From CAVQCJ01 sp963711005 (lineage in GTDB: Bacteria > Actinomycetota > Actinomycetes > Prado026), in NCBI GenBank assembly GCA_963711005.1, contig CAVQCJ010000002.1, forward strand, positions 992,001 through 1,056,000: DNA of 64,000 bases, in the 5' to 3' direction. Below, one piece after another: positions 21,615 through 29,111 of the stretch. The notes below the pieces were generated by a model, which ran no database searches, was not told the origin of the DNA, and was given only the letters and a program-made list of their open reading frames with translations. Each line of letters begins with the position of its first letter. Position 1 is the first letter of the stretch. Both the position numbers and the translations under genes were made by a program.

Positions 21615-22792
21615 TAGGTGCAGCGGCCGGTGGGCACGTCGTCGACCGCGTCCTGGCCGGAGTGCGCCGCGCCGGCGACCTGCCTGGCGGTGAGTGCGTA
21701 GCCGGTGTCCGGGTCCTCCCGGGAGGCCGCGAACACCACGCCGAGGACCTTCCCGTCCGTGCCGACCAGCGGACCGCCGGAGTTGCCCGGCCGGACCTGC
21801 ACCCGCAGCGAGTACACCTGGCGCACGACGCGCTTGTCCGCGTAGATGTCCTGCCCGATGGCGGTCACCGAGCCGCGGACCCGCGCCGGGCTGACCCGCA
21901 GCGGACCGTCACCGGGGTACCCGATGGCCGCCCCGTCGGTGCCCGACGAGACGGCAGGGCCGAAGCCCAGGGCCGGCAGGTCGAGGCCCGGCACCCACAG
22001 CACCGCGATGTCGTGGTCCGGGTCGAACACCACGACATGCGCGCGGTAGCCGCGCCCGGTGCCGGCGACGTACACGTACGGCCGGTCCACGCCGGCCACG
22101 ACGTGCGCGTTGGTCATCACGCGCCCGGGGGCGAAGACGAACCCTGACCCCTCGATCCGGCGCTCGCAGGAGAATGCGTCGCCGGCCACCTTGACCGTGG
22201 ACGCCGCGGCCGCGCGCACCTGCGGGTCGGCGGCGACGGCCGAGTCCGGGGCCGGGACCGGCGCCGGCCGCTCCGCGTTCAGGTCGCTGAACACCTCGGG
22301 GAAGCCGGTCGTGTCGAGCAGGTTGCCGAAGGCGGAGAACACCTCCTCCGGCGTGCCCGGCATCACCCGGTCCACCGCGGCGAGCACCTTGGAGTCCCGG
22401 GCCTGGTCGGCCAGCGGCAGGTTGAGATCGCCGCGGACCAGCACACCCCCGAGCAGCCAGACCGCCGTCAGGACCGCGACCGTGCCGACGACCGCGCCGC
22501 CCACCGAGTCCACCCGGCGGGCGGGCTGCCAGGTGATCCGGCTCCGGAGCAGCGAACCGAGAAAGCCGGCGAGGGCCTGCACCGCCACGGCCAGCAGCAC
22601 GACCCCGCCCAGGGCCACCAGCGAACGGGTTCCGCTGGGCGCTTCGTTCGCGAGCAGCGCCGGCATCAGCCACAGCCCGACCAGGCCGCCGAGAACGAAG
22701 CCGGCGAAGGACACGACAGACACCACGAACCCCTGCCGGAACCCGGCGAAGGCGAACCCGAGCACCAGCGCGATGAGGACGAGGTCGAGCAT
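21614..22792 (-). CDS. marP: Periplasmic serine protease MarP
   Basis: A membrane-anchored trypsin-like protease of 392 residues. Four N-terminal hydrophobic helices of CvpA type (about 1-125) precede the protease domain, whose triad is visible: His230 in TNAHVV, Asp261 in DHDIAV and Ser338 in GNSGGP. Two Cys in the protease part could form the disulfide known from the mycobacterial enzyme, which is needed for acid resistance there. The triad positions are close to those of Rv3671c. The ATG overlaps the stop of the NUDIX gene by one base (TGATG), so the two are coupled, as in Mycobacterium. Confidence 0.95.
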   Translation of the reverse strand: MLDLVLIALVLGFAFAGFRQGFVVSVVSFAGFVLGGLVGLWLMPALLANEAPSGTRSLVALGGVVLLAVAVQALAGFLGSLLRSRITWQPARRVDSVGGAVVGTVAVLTAVWLLGGVLVRGDLNLPLADQARDSKVLAAVDRVMPGTPEEVFSAFGNLLDTTGFPEVFSDLNAERPAPVPAPDSAVAADPQVRAAAASTVKVAGDAFSCERRIEGSGFVFAPGRVMTNAHVVAGVDRPYVYVAGTGRGYRAHVVVFDPDHDIAVLWVPGLDLPALGFGPAVSSGTDGAAIGYPGDGPLRVSPARVRGSVTAIGQDIYADKRVVRQVYSLRVQVRPGNSGGPLVGTDGKVLGVVFAASREDPDTGYALTARQVAGAAHSGQDAVDDVPTGRCT

Positions 22793-23460
22793 CAGGGACC
22801 TGCCCCCTCCACCCGCAGGACATCGTCCGGGAGCGGGAGCACCCGGCTCTGGTCCCACGGGCCGGCCCAGCCGCCGAAGGTGAGGATCCGGTCCAGCAGG
22901 CCTGCGGTGAAACCCCACACGACCATGCCCCTGACCAGGAACGCGGGCCCCACGAACCCGCTGGAGTGCTGCACGCGGGCCCGGTTGCCTGGGTCGGTGA
23001 GCTCGGCCAGCGGGACCCGGTGCACCGCCGCCACCTCGGCCGGGATCGCCGCGTGAACCGGCGAGGGCGAACGCCACCAGGCCAGCACCGGCGTCACGAC
23101 GAAGCCGCTCGGCGGCAACCACAGCTGGGGCAGGGTGGCGAACACCTCGACGCCGTCCGGGTCGAGGCCGGTCTCCTCGCTCGCCTCCCGCAGCGCAGCC
23201 GCGGGCGGGCTCTCGTCGCCGGGGTCGACCGCACCACCGGGGAACGCCGGCTGACCGGGATGTGAGCGCATGTCCGCGGCCCGCTGCAGCAGCAGGACGT
23301 CCGGACCCTCGGCGGTCTCGCCGAACAGCACCAGCACCGCCGACTCCCGACCGCCGTCCGCCGGCGGCAGGAACCGCGACAGCTGCTCGGGCGTCACCGA
23401 CCCGGCCGCCTCCGCGAGCGCAGTCAGCCAGGCCGGGAGGCCGTCCTCGGCACCGATCAG
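22792..23460 (-). CDS. NUDIX hydrolase, CoA-pyrophosphatase-like
   Basis: The NUDIX box GGAVDPGDESPPAAALREASEETGL is clear, preceded by MRSHPGQPAFPGG, the motif of the CoA-pyrophosphatase subfamily (NudL type). The start is unusual. The family normally begins about 20 residues before VTPEQL, but no ATG, GTG or TTG is available there; a CTG at 23460 forms a CTGA overlap with the nth stop and would give 222 residues. A GTG at 23397 would give a shorter protein lacking the first helix. The gene sits between nth and marP, the order known from Mycobacterium. Confidence 0.85.
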   Translation of the reverse strand: MIGAEDGLPAWLTALAEAAGSVTPEQLSRFLPPADGGRESAVLVLFGETAEGPDVLLLQRAADMRSHPGQPAFPGGAVDPGDESPPAAALREASEETGLDPDGVEVFATLPQLWLPPSGFVVTPVLAWWRSPSPVHAAIPAEVAAVHRVPLAELTDPGNRARVQHSSGFVGPAFLVRGMVVWGFTAGLLDRILTFGGWAGPWDQSRVLPLPDDVLRVEGAGP

Positions 23461-24206
23461 GGCACGTCCTTCACCAGCGCGGCCGCGACCAGCGGGTCGG
23501 TCGGTCCCTCGCCGTACGAGGGGCACCACCGCGCGACCGGGCACGCGCCGCAGGCCGGCCTGCGCGCGTGGCAGCGCCGCCGCCCGTGGAAGATCATGCG
23601 GTGGCTCAGCAAGGTCCACTCCTTGCGTGGGAACAGCGCTCCTACCTCGGACTCCACCTGCACCGGGTCTCCCGACGTCGTCCAGCCGAAGCGCCGGGAC
23701 AGCCGACCGAAGTGGGTGTCGACCGTGATGCCCGGGATCCCGAACGCGTTGCCCAGCACGACGTTCGCGGTCTTGCGCCCGACACCGGGCAGCGTCACCA
23801 GGTCTTTCATCCGGTGCGGCACCTGGCCGCCGTACCGGTCGCACAGCGCCTCGCCCAGGCCGATAAGCGAGGTCGTCTTGTTGCGGAAGAAGCCGGTCGG
23901 CCGGATCAGGTCCTCGAGCTCGCTGCGGTCGGCCGCGGCGTAGTCGGCGGCAGTCCGGTAGCGGGCGAACAGCGCCGGCGTGACCTCGTTCACCCGCTTG
24001 TCGGTGCACTGCGCCGACAGGATCGTCGCGACCACCAGCTCGAGCGGGTCGGTGAAGTCGAGCTCGATGTGCGCGTCGGGGTACAACGCCTCGAGCTCCT
24101 TGCCGATCCGCCGGGCCCGGCGCACCAGCGCGAGCCTGGTCTCGCCGGTCGAGGTCTCGCCGGTCGAGGTCCGGCCCGCCCGGGCCGTCGCGGTCAGCTG
24201 TGCCAC
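23457..24206 (-). CDS. nth: Endonuclease III
   Basis: A DNA glycosylase/AP lyase of base excision repair, 249 residues. The helix-hairpin-helix LPGVGRKTANVV carries the catalytic Lys145, and VDTH the catalytic Asp163. The 4Fe-4S cluster set is Cys212-x6-Cys219-x2-Cys222-x5-Cys228. The N-terminus has a short repeat STGETSTGET from a 15-bp duplication. The GTG at 24206 follows TACGCT with 6 nt, so a leaderless start is likely. Its stop overlaps the presumed CTG of the NUDIX gene. Confidence 0.96.
   Translation of the reverse strand: MAQLTATARAGRTSTGETSTGETRLALVRRARRIGKELEALYPDAHIELDFTDPLELVVATILSAQCTDKRVNEVTPALFARYRTAADYAAADRSELEDLIRPTGFFRNKTTSLIGLGEALCDRYGGQVPHRMKDLVTLPGVGRKTANVVLGNAFGIPGITVDTHFGRLSRRFGWTTSGDPVQVESEVGALFPRKEWTLLSHRMIFHGRRRCHARRPACGACPVARWCPSYGEGPTDPLVAAALVKDVP
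24140..24169 (-). repeat. 15-bp tandem duplication in nth
   Basis: Two identical 15-bp units (TCTCGCCGGTCGAGG on the plus strand, 24140-24154 and 24155-24169) lie in frame in the N-terminal tail of nth, encoding a repeated five-residue unit. Confidence 0.8.
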
Positions 24207-24218
24207 CGGCTCAGCGTA
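24207..24218 (-). promoter_or_regulatory. Leaderless-type -10 box for nth
   Basis: On the minus strand TACGCT is followed by 6 nt and the GTG at 24206. Confidence 0.5.
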
Positions 24219-24353
24219 CGTGCCGGGTCTGTCCCGGCCGGTCCGTGCGGTCGCGCCCGGACCCTTCGACCGGACGGGTGACCTGTGCTCAACCCGGCCA
24301 CGGACGGCGACGATCCGCACTGCAAGGGAATCCGTATCGAGGGAGCGACCTGC

Positions 24354-24878
24354 ATGGTGACCGGAGCACGACCGAAGGTGGCTGCGTCCACCCGGCCGGT
24401 GCCCGAGCGCAGGCCGGAGTTCTCGCACCTGACCCTGGACGGGCTGCGCGCCTACCGCCGGGCACTGACGGCCGAGGAGGGCCGGGTGTCGTACTGGCGG
24501 CGGCTGATCCAGGCCCGTCTCGACGTGGTCGCGGACGTCGACGCGCCGCAGGACCCTGCCTCGCACGAGCGGTTCCGGTCGGTGTTCGCCGAGGCCCGCT
24601 CGGCCAGCCGGCAGGCCCTGGTCTCGATGGTCCCGGTCGACGACGTGCCGCCGCTGCCGGACCTCGAGGCGCTGTGGTCGCAGGAGCTCCGCCCGTACGA
24701 CCTCAAGCACACGTCCCGGCTGCGGCGCGACCTCGCCCACGCCGAGCTCCAGCTGTCGGCGTACCGATCGGCCCTGCACCGCAAGCTGTCGGCGGCCACC
24801 CAGGAGCTCATCGCGCGCTACCGCGAGGACCCCACGCTCGCCCTGACCGCGCTCCCGCTGGTCCCGCCCACCCGCTGA
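24354..24878 (+). CDS. rsiG: RsiG-like c-di-GMP-responsive anti-sigma factor
   Basis: The 174-residue protein is predicted to be two long helices. The first has the c-di-GMP signature E-x3-S-x2-R-x3-Q-x3-D exactly: Glu42, Ser46, Arg49, Gln53, Asp57. The second has E-x3-S-x2-R preserved (Glu131, Ser135, Arg138), but Gln is His142 and Asp is Ser146. In Streptomyces RsiG carries this motif on both helices and, when loaded with c-di-GMP, holds the sporulation sigma factor WhiG inactive. The ATG at 24354 has GAGGGAG upstream; an earlier GTG at 24285 is less likely. It precedes crp. WhiG itself is not in the window. Confidence 0.8.
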   Translation: MVTGARPKVAASTRPVPERRPEFSHLTLDGLRAYRRALTAEEGRVSYWRRLIQARLDVVADVDAPQDPASHERFRSVFAEARSASRQALVSMVPVDDVPPLPDLEALWSQELRPYDLKHTSRLRRDLAHAELQLSAYRSALHRKLSAATQELIARYREDPTLALTALPLVPPTR

Positions 24879-24919
24879 CGGCCGCCCGCCGGGTGCTGCG
24901 CGGCAGGCCCCCCGGACGG

Positions 24920-24932
24920 CAGACTGTCCCCC
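24920..24932 (+). promoter_or_regulatory. Leaderless-type -10 box for crp
   Basis: CAGACT, one mismatch from TANNNT, is followed by 7 nt and the GTG at 24933. Confidence 0.4.
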
Positions 24933-25616
24933 GTGACCGACGAGGTGCTCGCCAAGGCGTCGCTGTTCGCCGCCCTCGACGAGGAAGCCGCGGCCGCCCT
25001 GCGCGCGACGATGCTGGACATCCACCTGCCCCGAGGCGAGTCGCTGTTCGCCGAGGGCGACCCCGGCGACCGGCTCTACCTGATCCTCGACGGCAAGATC
25101 AAGCTCGGTGCCACCTCCGGCGACGGCCGCGAGACGCTGCTGGCGATCCTCGGGCCCGGGGAGATGTTCGGCGAGCTGTCCCTCTTCGACCCCGGACCGC
25201 GCACCGCGACCGCGAGCGCGCTGACCGACGCGCACCTGGCCGGCCTCGGTCACGAGGACCTGCAGCCGTGGCTGTCCGGTCGCCCCGAGGTCGCGGGCTC
25301 GTTGCTGCGCGCGCTGGCGCGGCGGCTGCGGCGGACGAACGAGGCGATGGCGGACCTGGTCTTCTCCGACGTGCCGGGCCGGGTGGCCAAGGCGCTGCTC
25401 GAGCTGTCGTACAAGTTCGGCGAGGAGCAGCCGGACGGCAGCGTCCACGTCGTGCACGACCTGACCCAGGAAGAGCTCGCCCAGCTCGTGGGGGCGTCCC
25501 GGGAGACGGTGAACAAGGCCCTGGCCGACTTCCAGAACCGTGGCTGGCTGCGGCTGGAGCAGCGCGGCGTCGACCTCCTCGACCTGGACCGGCTCACCCG
25601 CCGCGCGCAGCTCTGA
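24933..25616 (+). CDS. crp: Crp/Fnr-family transcription regulator (cAMP receptor protein)
   Basis: A 227-residue regulator. The cyclic-nucleotide domain shows GDRLYLILDGKIKL and the phosphate-binding cassette FGELSLFDPGPRTATA, with Glu, Arg and Thr as needed for cAMP. The helix-turn-helix is LTQEELAQLVGASRETVNKAL (about 177-197). It corresponds to Crp of Streptomyces and Rv3676 of Mycobacterium, located near nth as here. The GTG start is fixed by the promoter box. It ends in a palindrome shared with the convergent MBL gene. Confidence 0.95.
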   Translation: MTDEVLAKASLFAALDEEAAAALRATMLDIHLPRGESLFAEGDPGDRLYLILDGKIKLGATSGDGRETLLAILGPGEMFGELSLFDPGPRTATASALTDAHLAGLGHEDLQPWLSGRPEVAGSLLRALARRLRRTNEAMADLVFSDVPGRVAKALLELSYKFGEEQPDGSVHVVHDLTQEELAQLVGASRETVNKALADFQNRGWLRLEQRGVDLLDLDRLTRRAQL

Positions 25617-25637
25617 GCGCGGCCGCGGCAGTCAGAG
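25611..25637. terminator. Palindrome holding both stop codons of crp and the MBL gene
   Basis: Arms CTCTGA (25611-25616) and TCAGAG (25632-25637) contain the two opposing TGA stops; inside lies the palindrome CGCGGCCGCG (25618-25627). Probably a compact bidirectional terminator. Confidence 0.55.
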
Positions 25638-26429
25638 CACCCCGAGGTACTCCAGCTGCGCCATGACGCTCAGCTCGGCGGCCGGCCAGAGCGTGCGGTC
25701 GACGTCCGCGTACACGCGCTCGACCACCGCGTGCGGCGTGCGGTCGCCGGCCCCGACCGCTAGCGCGACCTGCTCGAGGCGGTCGTGGCGGTGCGCGAGG
25801 TAGCCGGCGAGGACCCCGGCCGGGTCGTCGAGCACGGGGCCGTGCCCGGGCAGCACCCGGCGCACCGTGCCGTCCGCCGCCAGCCCGGACAGCCGTTCGA
25901 GCGAGGCCAGGTAGTCGGCGAGCCGTCCGTCCGGGTGCGCGACGACCGAGGTCCCGCGGCCCAGCACGGTGTCGCCGGTGAGCAGCGACCCGTCGGCCGG
26001 GAGCAGGAACGACAACGAGTCGGCCGTGTGCCCGGGGGTGCCGACGACCAGTACCTCGAGACCGCCGACCACGACGACGTCCCCGTCGGCCAGCCCTTCG
26101 GCGCCCAGGAGGTGCGCCGGGTCGAGCGCGCGGACCCCGACCCCCGCCAGGTCGGCGAACCGGCGGGCGCCCTCGGCGTGGTCGGGGTGGCCGTGCGTGA
26201 GCAGCACCTGACCGATCCGTAGCCCGTCCGCGCCGGCGGCCGCCAGCACCGCGCGCAGGTGCCCCTCGTGGTCCGGCCCCGGGTCGACGACGACGCCGAC
26301 GTCCGCGCCCGGCTCGTGCAGCAGCCAGGTGTTGGTCCCGTCCAGCGTCATCGGGCCCGGGTTCGGCGCGAGCAGGCACCTGGCCCGCTCCCCCGCCGTC
26401 CCGCCGGTCCACGGCTGCGCGGCGGTCAC
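25632..26429 (-). CDS. MBL-fold metallo-hydrolase
   Basis: A 265-residue metallo-beta-lactamase-fold hydrolase. The metal motif is LTHGHPDHAEG, with the later His in GTPGHTADS, Asp in LLTGDTVLG and His in LPGHGP. This pattern matches the LACTB2/glyoxalase-II-like group. The GTG start overlaps the stop of the NUDIX gene by GTGA, and it is the last gene of the operon that begins with DUF4177. The substrate is unknown. Confidence 0.92.
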   Translation of the reverse strand: MTAAQPWTGGTAGERARCLLAPNPGPMTLDGTNTWLLHEPGADVGVVVDPGPDHEGHLRAVLAAAGADGLRIGQVLLTHGHPDHAEGARRFADLAGVGVRALDPAHLLGAEGLADGDVVVVGGLEVLVVGTPGHTADSLSFLLPADGSLLTGDTVLGRGTSVVAHPDGRLADYLASLERLSGLAADGTVRRVLPGHGPVLDDPAGVLAGYLAHRHDRLEQVALAVGAGDRTPHAVVERVYADVDRTLWPAAELSVMAQLEYLGVL

Positions 26430-27025
26430 AGCCGGAGGACCTCGCCGCCGGGCAGCTCGACGGCCGGCCCGCCTTCGCTGTCGACCCGCTTGGGCAGCAC
26501 CGGGTCGAGCCGGCGCTGCGCAGCCGTGCGGATCACGGCGTTCACGTCGCCGCAGCCGGCCAGCTCGCGCAACGTCACGAACGTCGGCGGCCACATGGCG
26601 AGCTCACCCCGGGCCCGCGCGGCCAGCGCGTCGGCGGGCCGCATCCAGGCCACGTGGTCCATCTCGGTGCCGGTGGGTCGGGCCTCCTCGGCGTCGGGCA
26701 GTTCGGCGACGAAGAAGAGGGTGTCGTACCGGCGCGGCTCGTCCTCGGGCGTGACCCAGCGGGCCCACGGGTGCAGCCGGGCCGCATCCAGCCGGACCCC
26801 GGTCTCCTCGAGCACCTCGCGCACCGCGGTCGCGCGCAGGTCGTCGTCGTCGGGGTCGCGCGCGCCGCCCGGGAACACCGTCATGCCCGCGGCGAACGCC
26901 ATCGAGGCGACCCGGCGCTGCAAGAAGACCTCGAAACCCTCCGGGCCGGGCCGGAGCAGCATCACGGTGGCCGCCTCGCGCAGCGGGACGGGGGCGGCAG
27001 CCGACTGTCCGGGCGCGCCGGTCAC
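26426..27025 (-). CDS. NUDIX hydrolase
   Basis: A 199-residue NUDIX protein. The box reads GGARDPDDDDLRATAVREVLEETGV; the first Glu position is Asp, the REVLEETG core is intact. MAFAAGMTVFPGG precedes it and LAMWPPTFVTLREL lies near the C-terminus, a pattern typical of NUDT19-like proteins. The GTG start is 3 nt after the ridA stop and its own stop overlaps the MBL start, so it is translated as part of this operon. The substrate is not deducible. Confidence 0.9.
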   Translation of the reverse strand: MTGAPGQSAAAPVPLREAATVMLLRPGPEGFEVFLQRRVASMAFAAGMTVFPGGARDPDDDDLRATAVREVLEETGVRLDAARLHPWARWVTPEDEPRRYDTLFFVAELPDAEEARPTGTEMDHVAWMRPADALAARARGELAMWPPTFVTLRELAGCGDVNAVIRTAAQRRLDPVLPKRVDSEGGPAVELPGGEVLRL

Positions 27026-27028
27026 GGC

Positions 27029-27490
27029 TCAGCGGACCTCGACGACGAGCTCGACCTCGACGGGTGCGTCCAGCGGCAGGACGGCCACGCCGACCGCGCT
27101 GCGCGCGTGCGCGCCCGCGTCGCCGAAGACTGCGCCGAAGAGCTCGCTCGCCCCGTTGACGACGGCCGGGACCGCCGTGAACGAGGGATCGGCGGCGACG
27201 AAGCCGACGACCTTGACCACGCGCACTACATCGTCCAGGTCGCCCAGCACCGACTTGACCGCGGCCAGCGCGTTGAGCGCGCAGACCACCGCGAGGTCGT
27301 ACGCCTGCTCCTGGCTGACGGCGGCTCCCACCTTGCCGGTCGCGGGCAGGGCTCCCGCGACCATCGGCAGCTGACCGGAGGTGTAGACGTACGAGCCGGT
27401 CCGCACCGCCGGGACGTACGCGGCGACCGGCGGGACCACCGGCGGCAGCGACAGCCCCAGCGCTGCCAGCCGGTCCTCGGCGGCGCTCAC
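27029..27490 (-). CDS. RidA-family protein
   Basis: A 153-residue YjgF/YER057c/UK114 protein. VYTSGQLPMV, LGDLDDVVRVVKVVGFVAADPSF and the late ARSAVGVAVLPLDAPVEVELV are the family blocks. The usual catalytic-site Arg appears as ARSAVG. Canonical RidA hydrolyses reactive enamine/imine intermediates; this longer subgroup with an N-terminal LxxLGLSLPPV extension may act on something else. The GTG start overlaps the DUF4177 stop by GTGA. Confidence 0.9.
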   Translation of the reverse strand: MSAAEDRLAALGLSLPPVVPPVAAYVPAVRTGSYVYTSGQLPMVAGALPATGKVGAAVSQEQAYDLAVVCALNALAAVKSVLGDLDDVVRVVKVVGFVAADPSFTAVPAVVNGASELFGAVFGDAGAHARSAVGVAVLPLDAPVEVELVVEVR

Positions 27491-27645
27491 GAGGTGGGCC
27501 TCTTGAGGTAGGCCACGAGCTGCTCGGGGTTGGGACCGGGCACGACCTGCACGAGCTCCCAGCCGTCCGATCCCCAGTTGTCGAGGATCTGCTTGGTCGC
27601 GTGCACCAGCAGCGGGACGGTCGCGTACTCCCAGGTCGTCGCCAT
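27487..27645 (-). CDS. DUF4177 small protein
   Basis: A 52-residue protein containing TWEYATVPLLVHATKQILD and NWGSDGWELVQVVPGPNPEQ, which I recognise as the highly conserved actinobacterial DUF4177 protein. It is the first gene of the DUF4177-ridA-NUDIX-MBL operon. The ATG follows TAGGGT with 6 nt, so a leaderless mRNA is likely. The function is unknown; the near-invariant sequence suggests a binding role. Confidence 0.9.
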   Translation of the reverse strand: MATTWEYATVPLLVHATKQILDNWGSDGWELVQVVPGPNPEQLVAYLKRPTS

Positions 27646-27657
27646 GGCGGCACCCTA
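27646..27657 (-). promoter_or_regulatory. Leaderless-type -10 box for the DUF4177 operon
   Basis: On the minus strand TAGGGT is followed by 6 nt and the ATG at 27645. Confidence 0.55.
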
Positions 27658-27696
27658 GCGGGGCGATCCGGGCCCGCGGCCGTCGGTCCGGGGCGG

Positions 27697-28059
27697 TCAG
27701 GGACCGCCGACGAGCACGTACGGCACGTACTCGTCCGGGTTCACCTGGACGAACAGCTCGGTCGCGATCTTCGGGCCGGGCGGCGGTCCGAAGATCGCCA
27801 GCCCGTCCCAGGTCGTCCCCACGCGGAGCATGCCGGCGAAGACCTGCGGCTGCGCCGGACCGCGGGTGTACTCGCGGTCCTGGAACGGCAGCAGCGACGT
27901 AGGTGAGGCGGTGGACCAGGACCACGATCCGTAGTGCCGGTGCTGGTCGAGCAGGTGGGCCCCCGCGAGCAGCACGGCTGCGACGGCGAGCGCGAGGACG
28001 AGCACCACTGCGCCCGCCGTCGCCCGGCGGCCGGTCGCAGGCTCTGCCCCGACGCTCAC
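27697..28059 (-). CDS. Small membrane-anchored protein, unknown
   Basis: A 120-residue protein with a short cytoplasmic N-terminus, one membrane helix (about 14-37, AGAVVLVLALAVAAVLLAGAHLL) and an extracytoplasmic part containing DREYTRGPAQPQVFAGMLRVGTT and WDGLAIFGPP. I do not recognise a family. The GTG start follows TAGTCT with 6 nt. It is divergent from bagA, with the two promoters back to back. Confidence 0.7.
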   Translation of the reverse strand: MSVGAEPATGRRATAGAVVLVLALAVAAVLLAGAHLLDQHRHYGSWSWSTASPTSLLPFQDREYTRGPAQPQVFAGMLRVGTTWDGLAIFGPPPGPKIATELFVQVNPDEYVPYVLVGGP

Positions 28060-28071
28060 CCCAGCAGACTA
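28060..28071 (-). promoter_or_regulatory. Leaderless-type -10 box for the small membrane protein
   Basis: On the minus strand TAGTCT is followed by 6 nt and the GTG at 28059. Confidence 0.5.
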
Positions 28072-28106
28072 GGTCGGGCGGCGCGCGGACGTCAGGGCCC
28101 GGGTCC

Positions 28107-28118
28107 TACTGTCGTCAT
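28107..28118 (+). promoter_or_regulatory. Leaderless-type -10 box for bagA
   Basis: TACTGT is followed by 6 nt and the GTG at 28119, overlapping an out-of-frame ATG at 28117. Confidence 0.55.
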
Positions 28119-29111
28119 GTGCCCCCCCGCCCCGAGTCCCCGCTCGCCGGGGTGCGCCTGCACGTGGTCACCGGCAAGGGCGGCACCGGCAAGACCACCG
28201 TCGCCGGCGCGCTGGCGCTGGCCCTGGCCTCCGGTGGGCGACGGGTGCTGGTGATGGAGGTCGAAGGCCGGCAGGGGCTGGCGCAGCTGTTCGACACGCC
28301 GCCGCTGCCGTACGAGGAGCGCCGTGTCGGCACTGCCCCGGACGGTGGTGAGGTCTTCGCGCTCGCGGTCGACGCCGAGAAGGCCTTGCTGGAGTACCTC
28401 GACCTCTTCTACAAGATGGGGCGAGCGGGTCGGGCGCTGGACAAGATGGGCGCCGTCGACTTCGCCACCACGGTCGCGCCGGGCCTGCGCGACGTGCTGC
28501 TGACCGGGAAGGCCTACGAGGCGGTCCGGCACAACCGGGGCGGCCGGCGCACGTACGACGCGGTGGTGCTGGACGCCCCGCCGACCGGACGGGTGACCCG
28601 CTTCCTGAACGTGAACAGCGAGATCGCCGGGCTGGCCAGGATGGGCCCTGTCCGCAACCAGGCTGACACGATCATGAAGCTGCTGCACTCCGGCGAGACT
28701 GCCGTGCACCTGGTGACGCTGCTGGAGGAGATGCCGGTCCAGGAGACGGTCGACGGCATCGCGGAGCTGACCGCGGCCGGCCTGCCTGTCGGCGTCGTCG
28801 TGCTGAACATGCTGCGGCGACCGCCGCTGCGCGGGGCCGACCTCACCGCCGCCGCCAAGGGCCGCCTCGACGCGGTCGACGTCGCCGCGGGCCTTTCCGC
28901 CGCCGGGCTGCCGGCCGGGCCGAAGGTGGTGGCCGCGCTGCTCGACGAGGCTGCCGAGATGGCCGAGCGGGCGGCGCTCGAACGGCGCGAGCGGCGCGCG
29001 GTCGTCGCCCTCGAGCGACCGACCTTCGAGCTGGACTGGCTCCCGGACGGGGTCCACCTGGGCGGCCTGTACGAGCTGGCCGCGCAGCTCCGGGCGCAGG
29101 GAGTGGGCTGA
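28119..29111 (+). CDS. Get3/ArsA-like ATPase, first subunit (BagA-like)
   Basis: A 330-residue deviant-Walker P-loop ATPase: the loop GKGGTGKTT is at about 19-27, VMEVEGRQGLAQLF follows, and the switch II strand is AVVLDAPPTGRVTRFL. The adjacent pair of such genes beside wblA and a PBP gene matches Rv3679-Rv3680 of M. tuberculosis, described as Get3 homologues BagA and BagB. An older label is arsenite- or anion-transporting ATPase; no arsenic genes are present. The GTG start follows a TACTGT box. The stop overlaps the next ATG by one base (TGATG), fitting a heteromeric complex. Confidence 0.88.
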   Translation: MPPRPESPLAGVRLHVVTGKGGTGKTTVAGALALALASGGRRVLVMEVEGRQGLAQLFDTPPLPYEERRVGTAPDGGEVFALAVDAEKALLEYLDLFYKMGRAGRALDKMGAVDFATTVAPGLRDVLLTGKAYEAVRHNRGGRRTYDAVVLDAPPTGRVTRFLNVNSEIAGLARMGPVRNQADTIMKLLHSGETAVHLVTLLEEMPVQETVDGIAELTAAGLPVGVVVLNMLRRPPLRGADLTAAAKGRLDAVDVAAGLSAAGLPAGPKVVAALLDEAAEMAERAALERRERRAVVALERPTFELDWLPDGVHLGGLYELAAQLRAQGVG

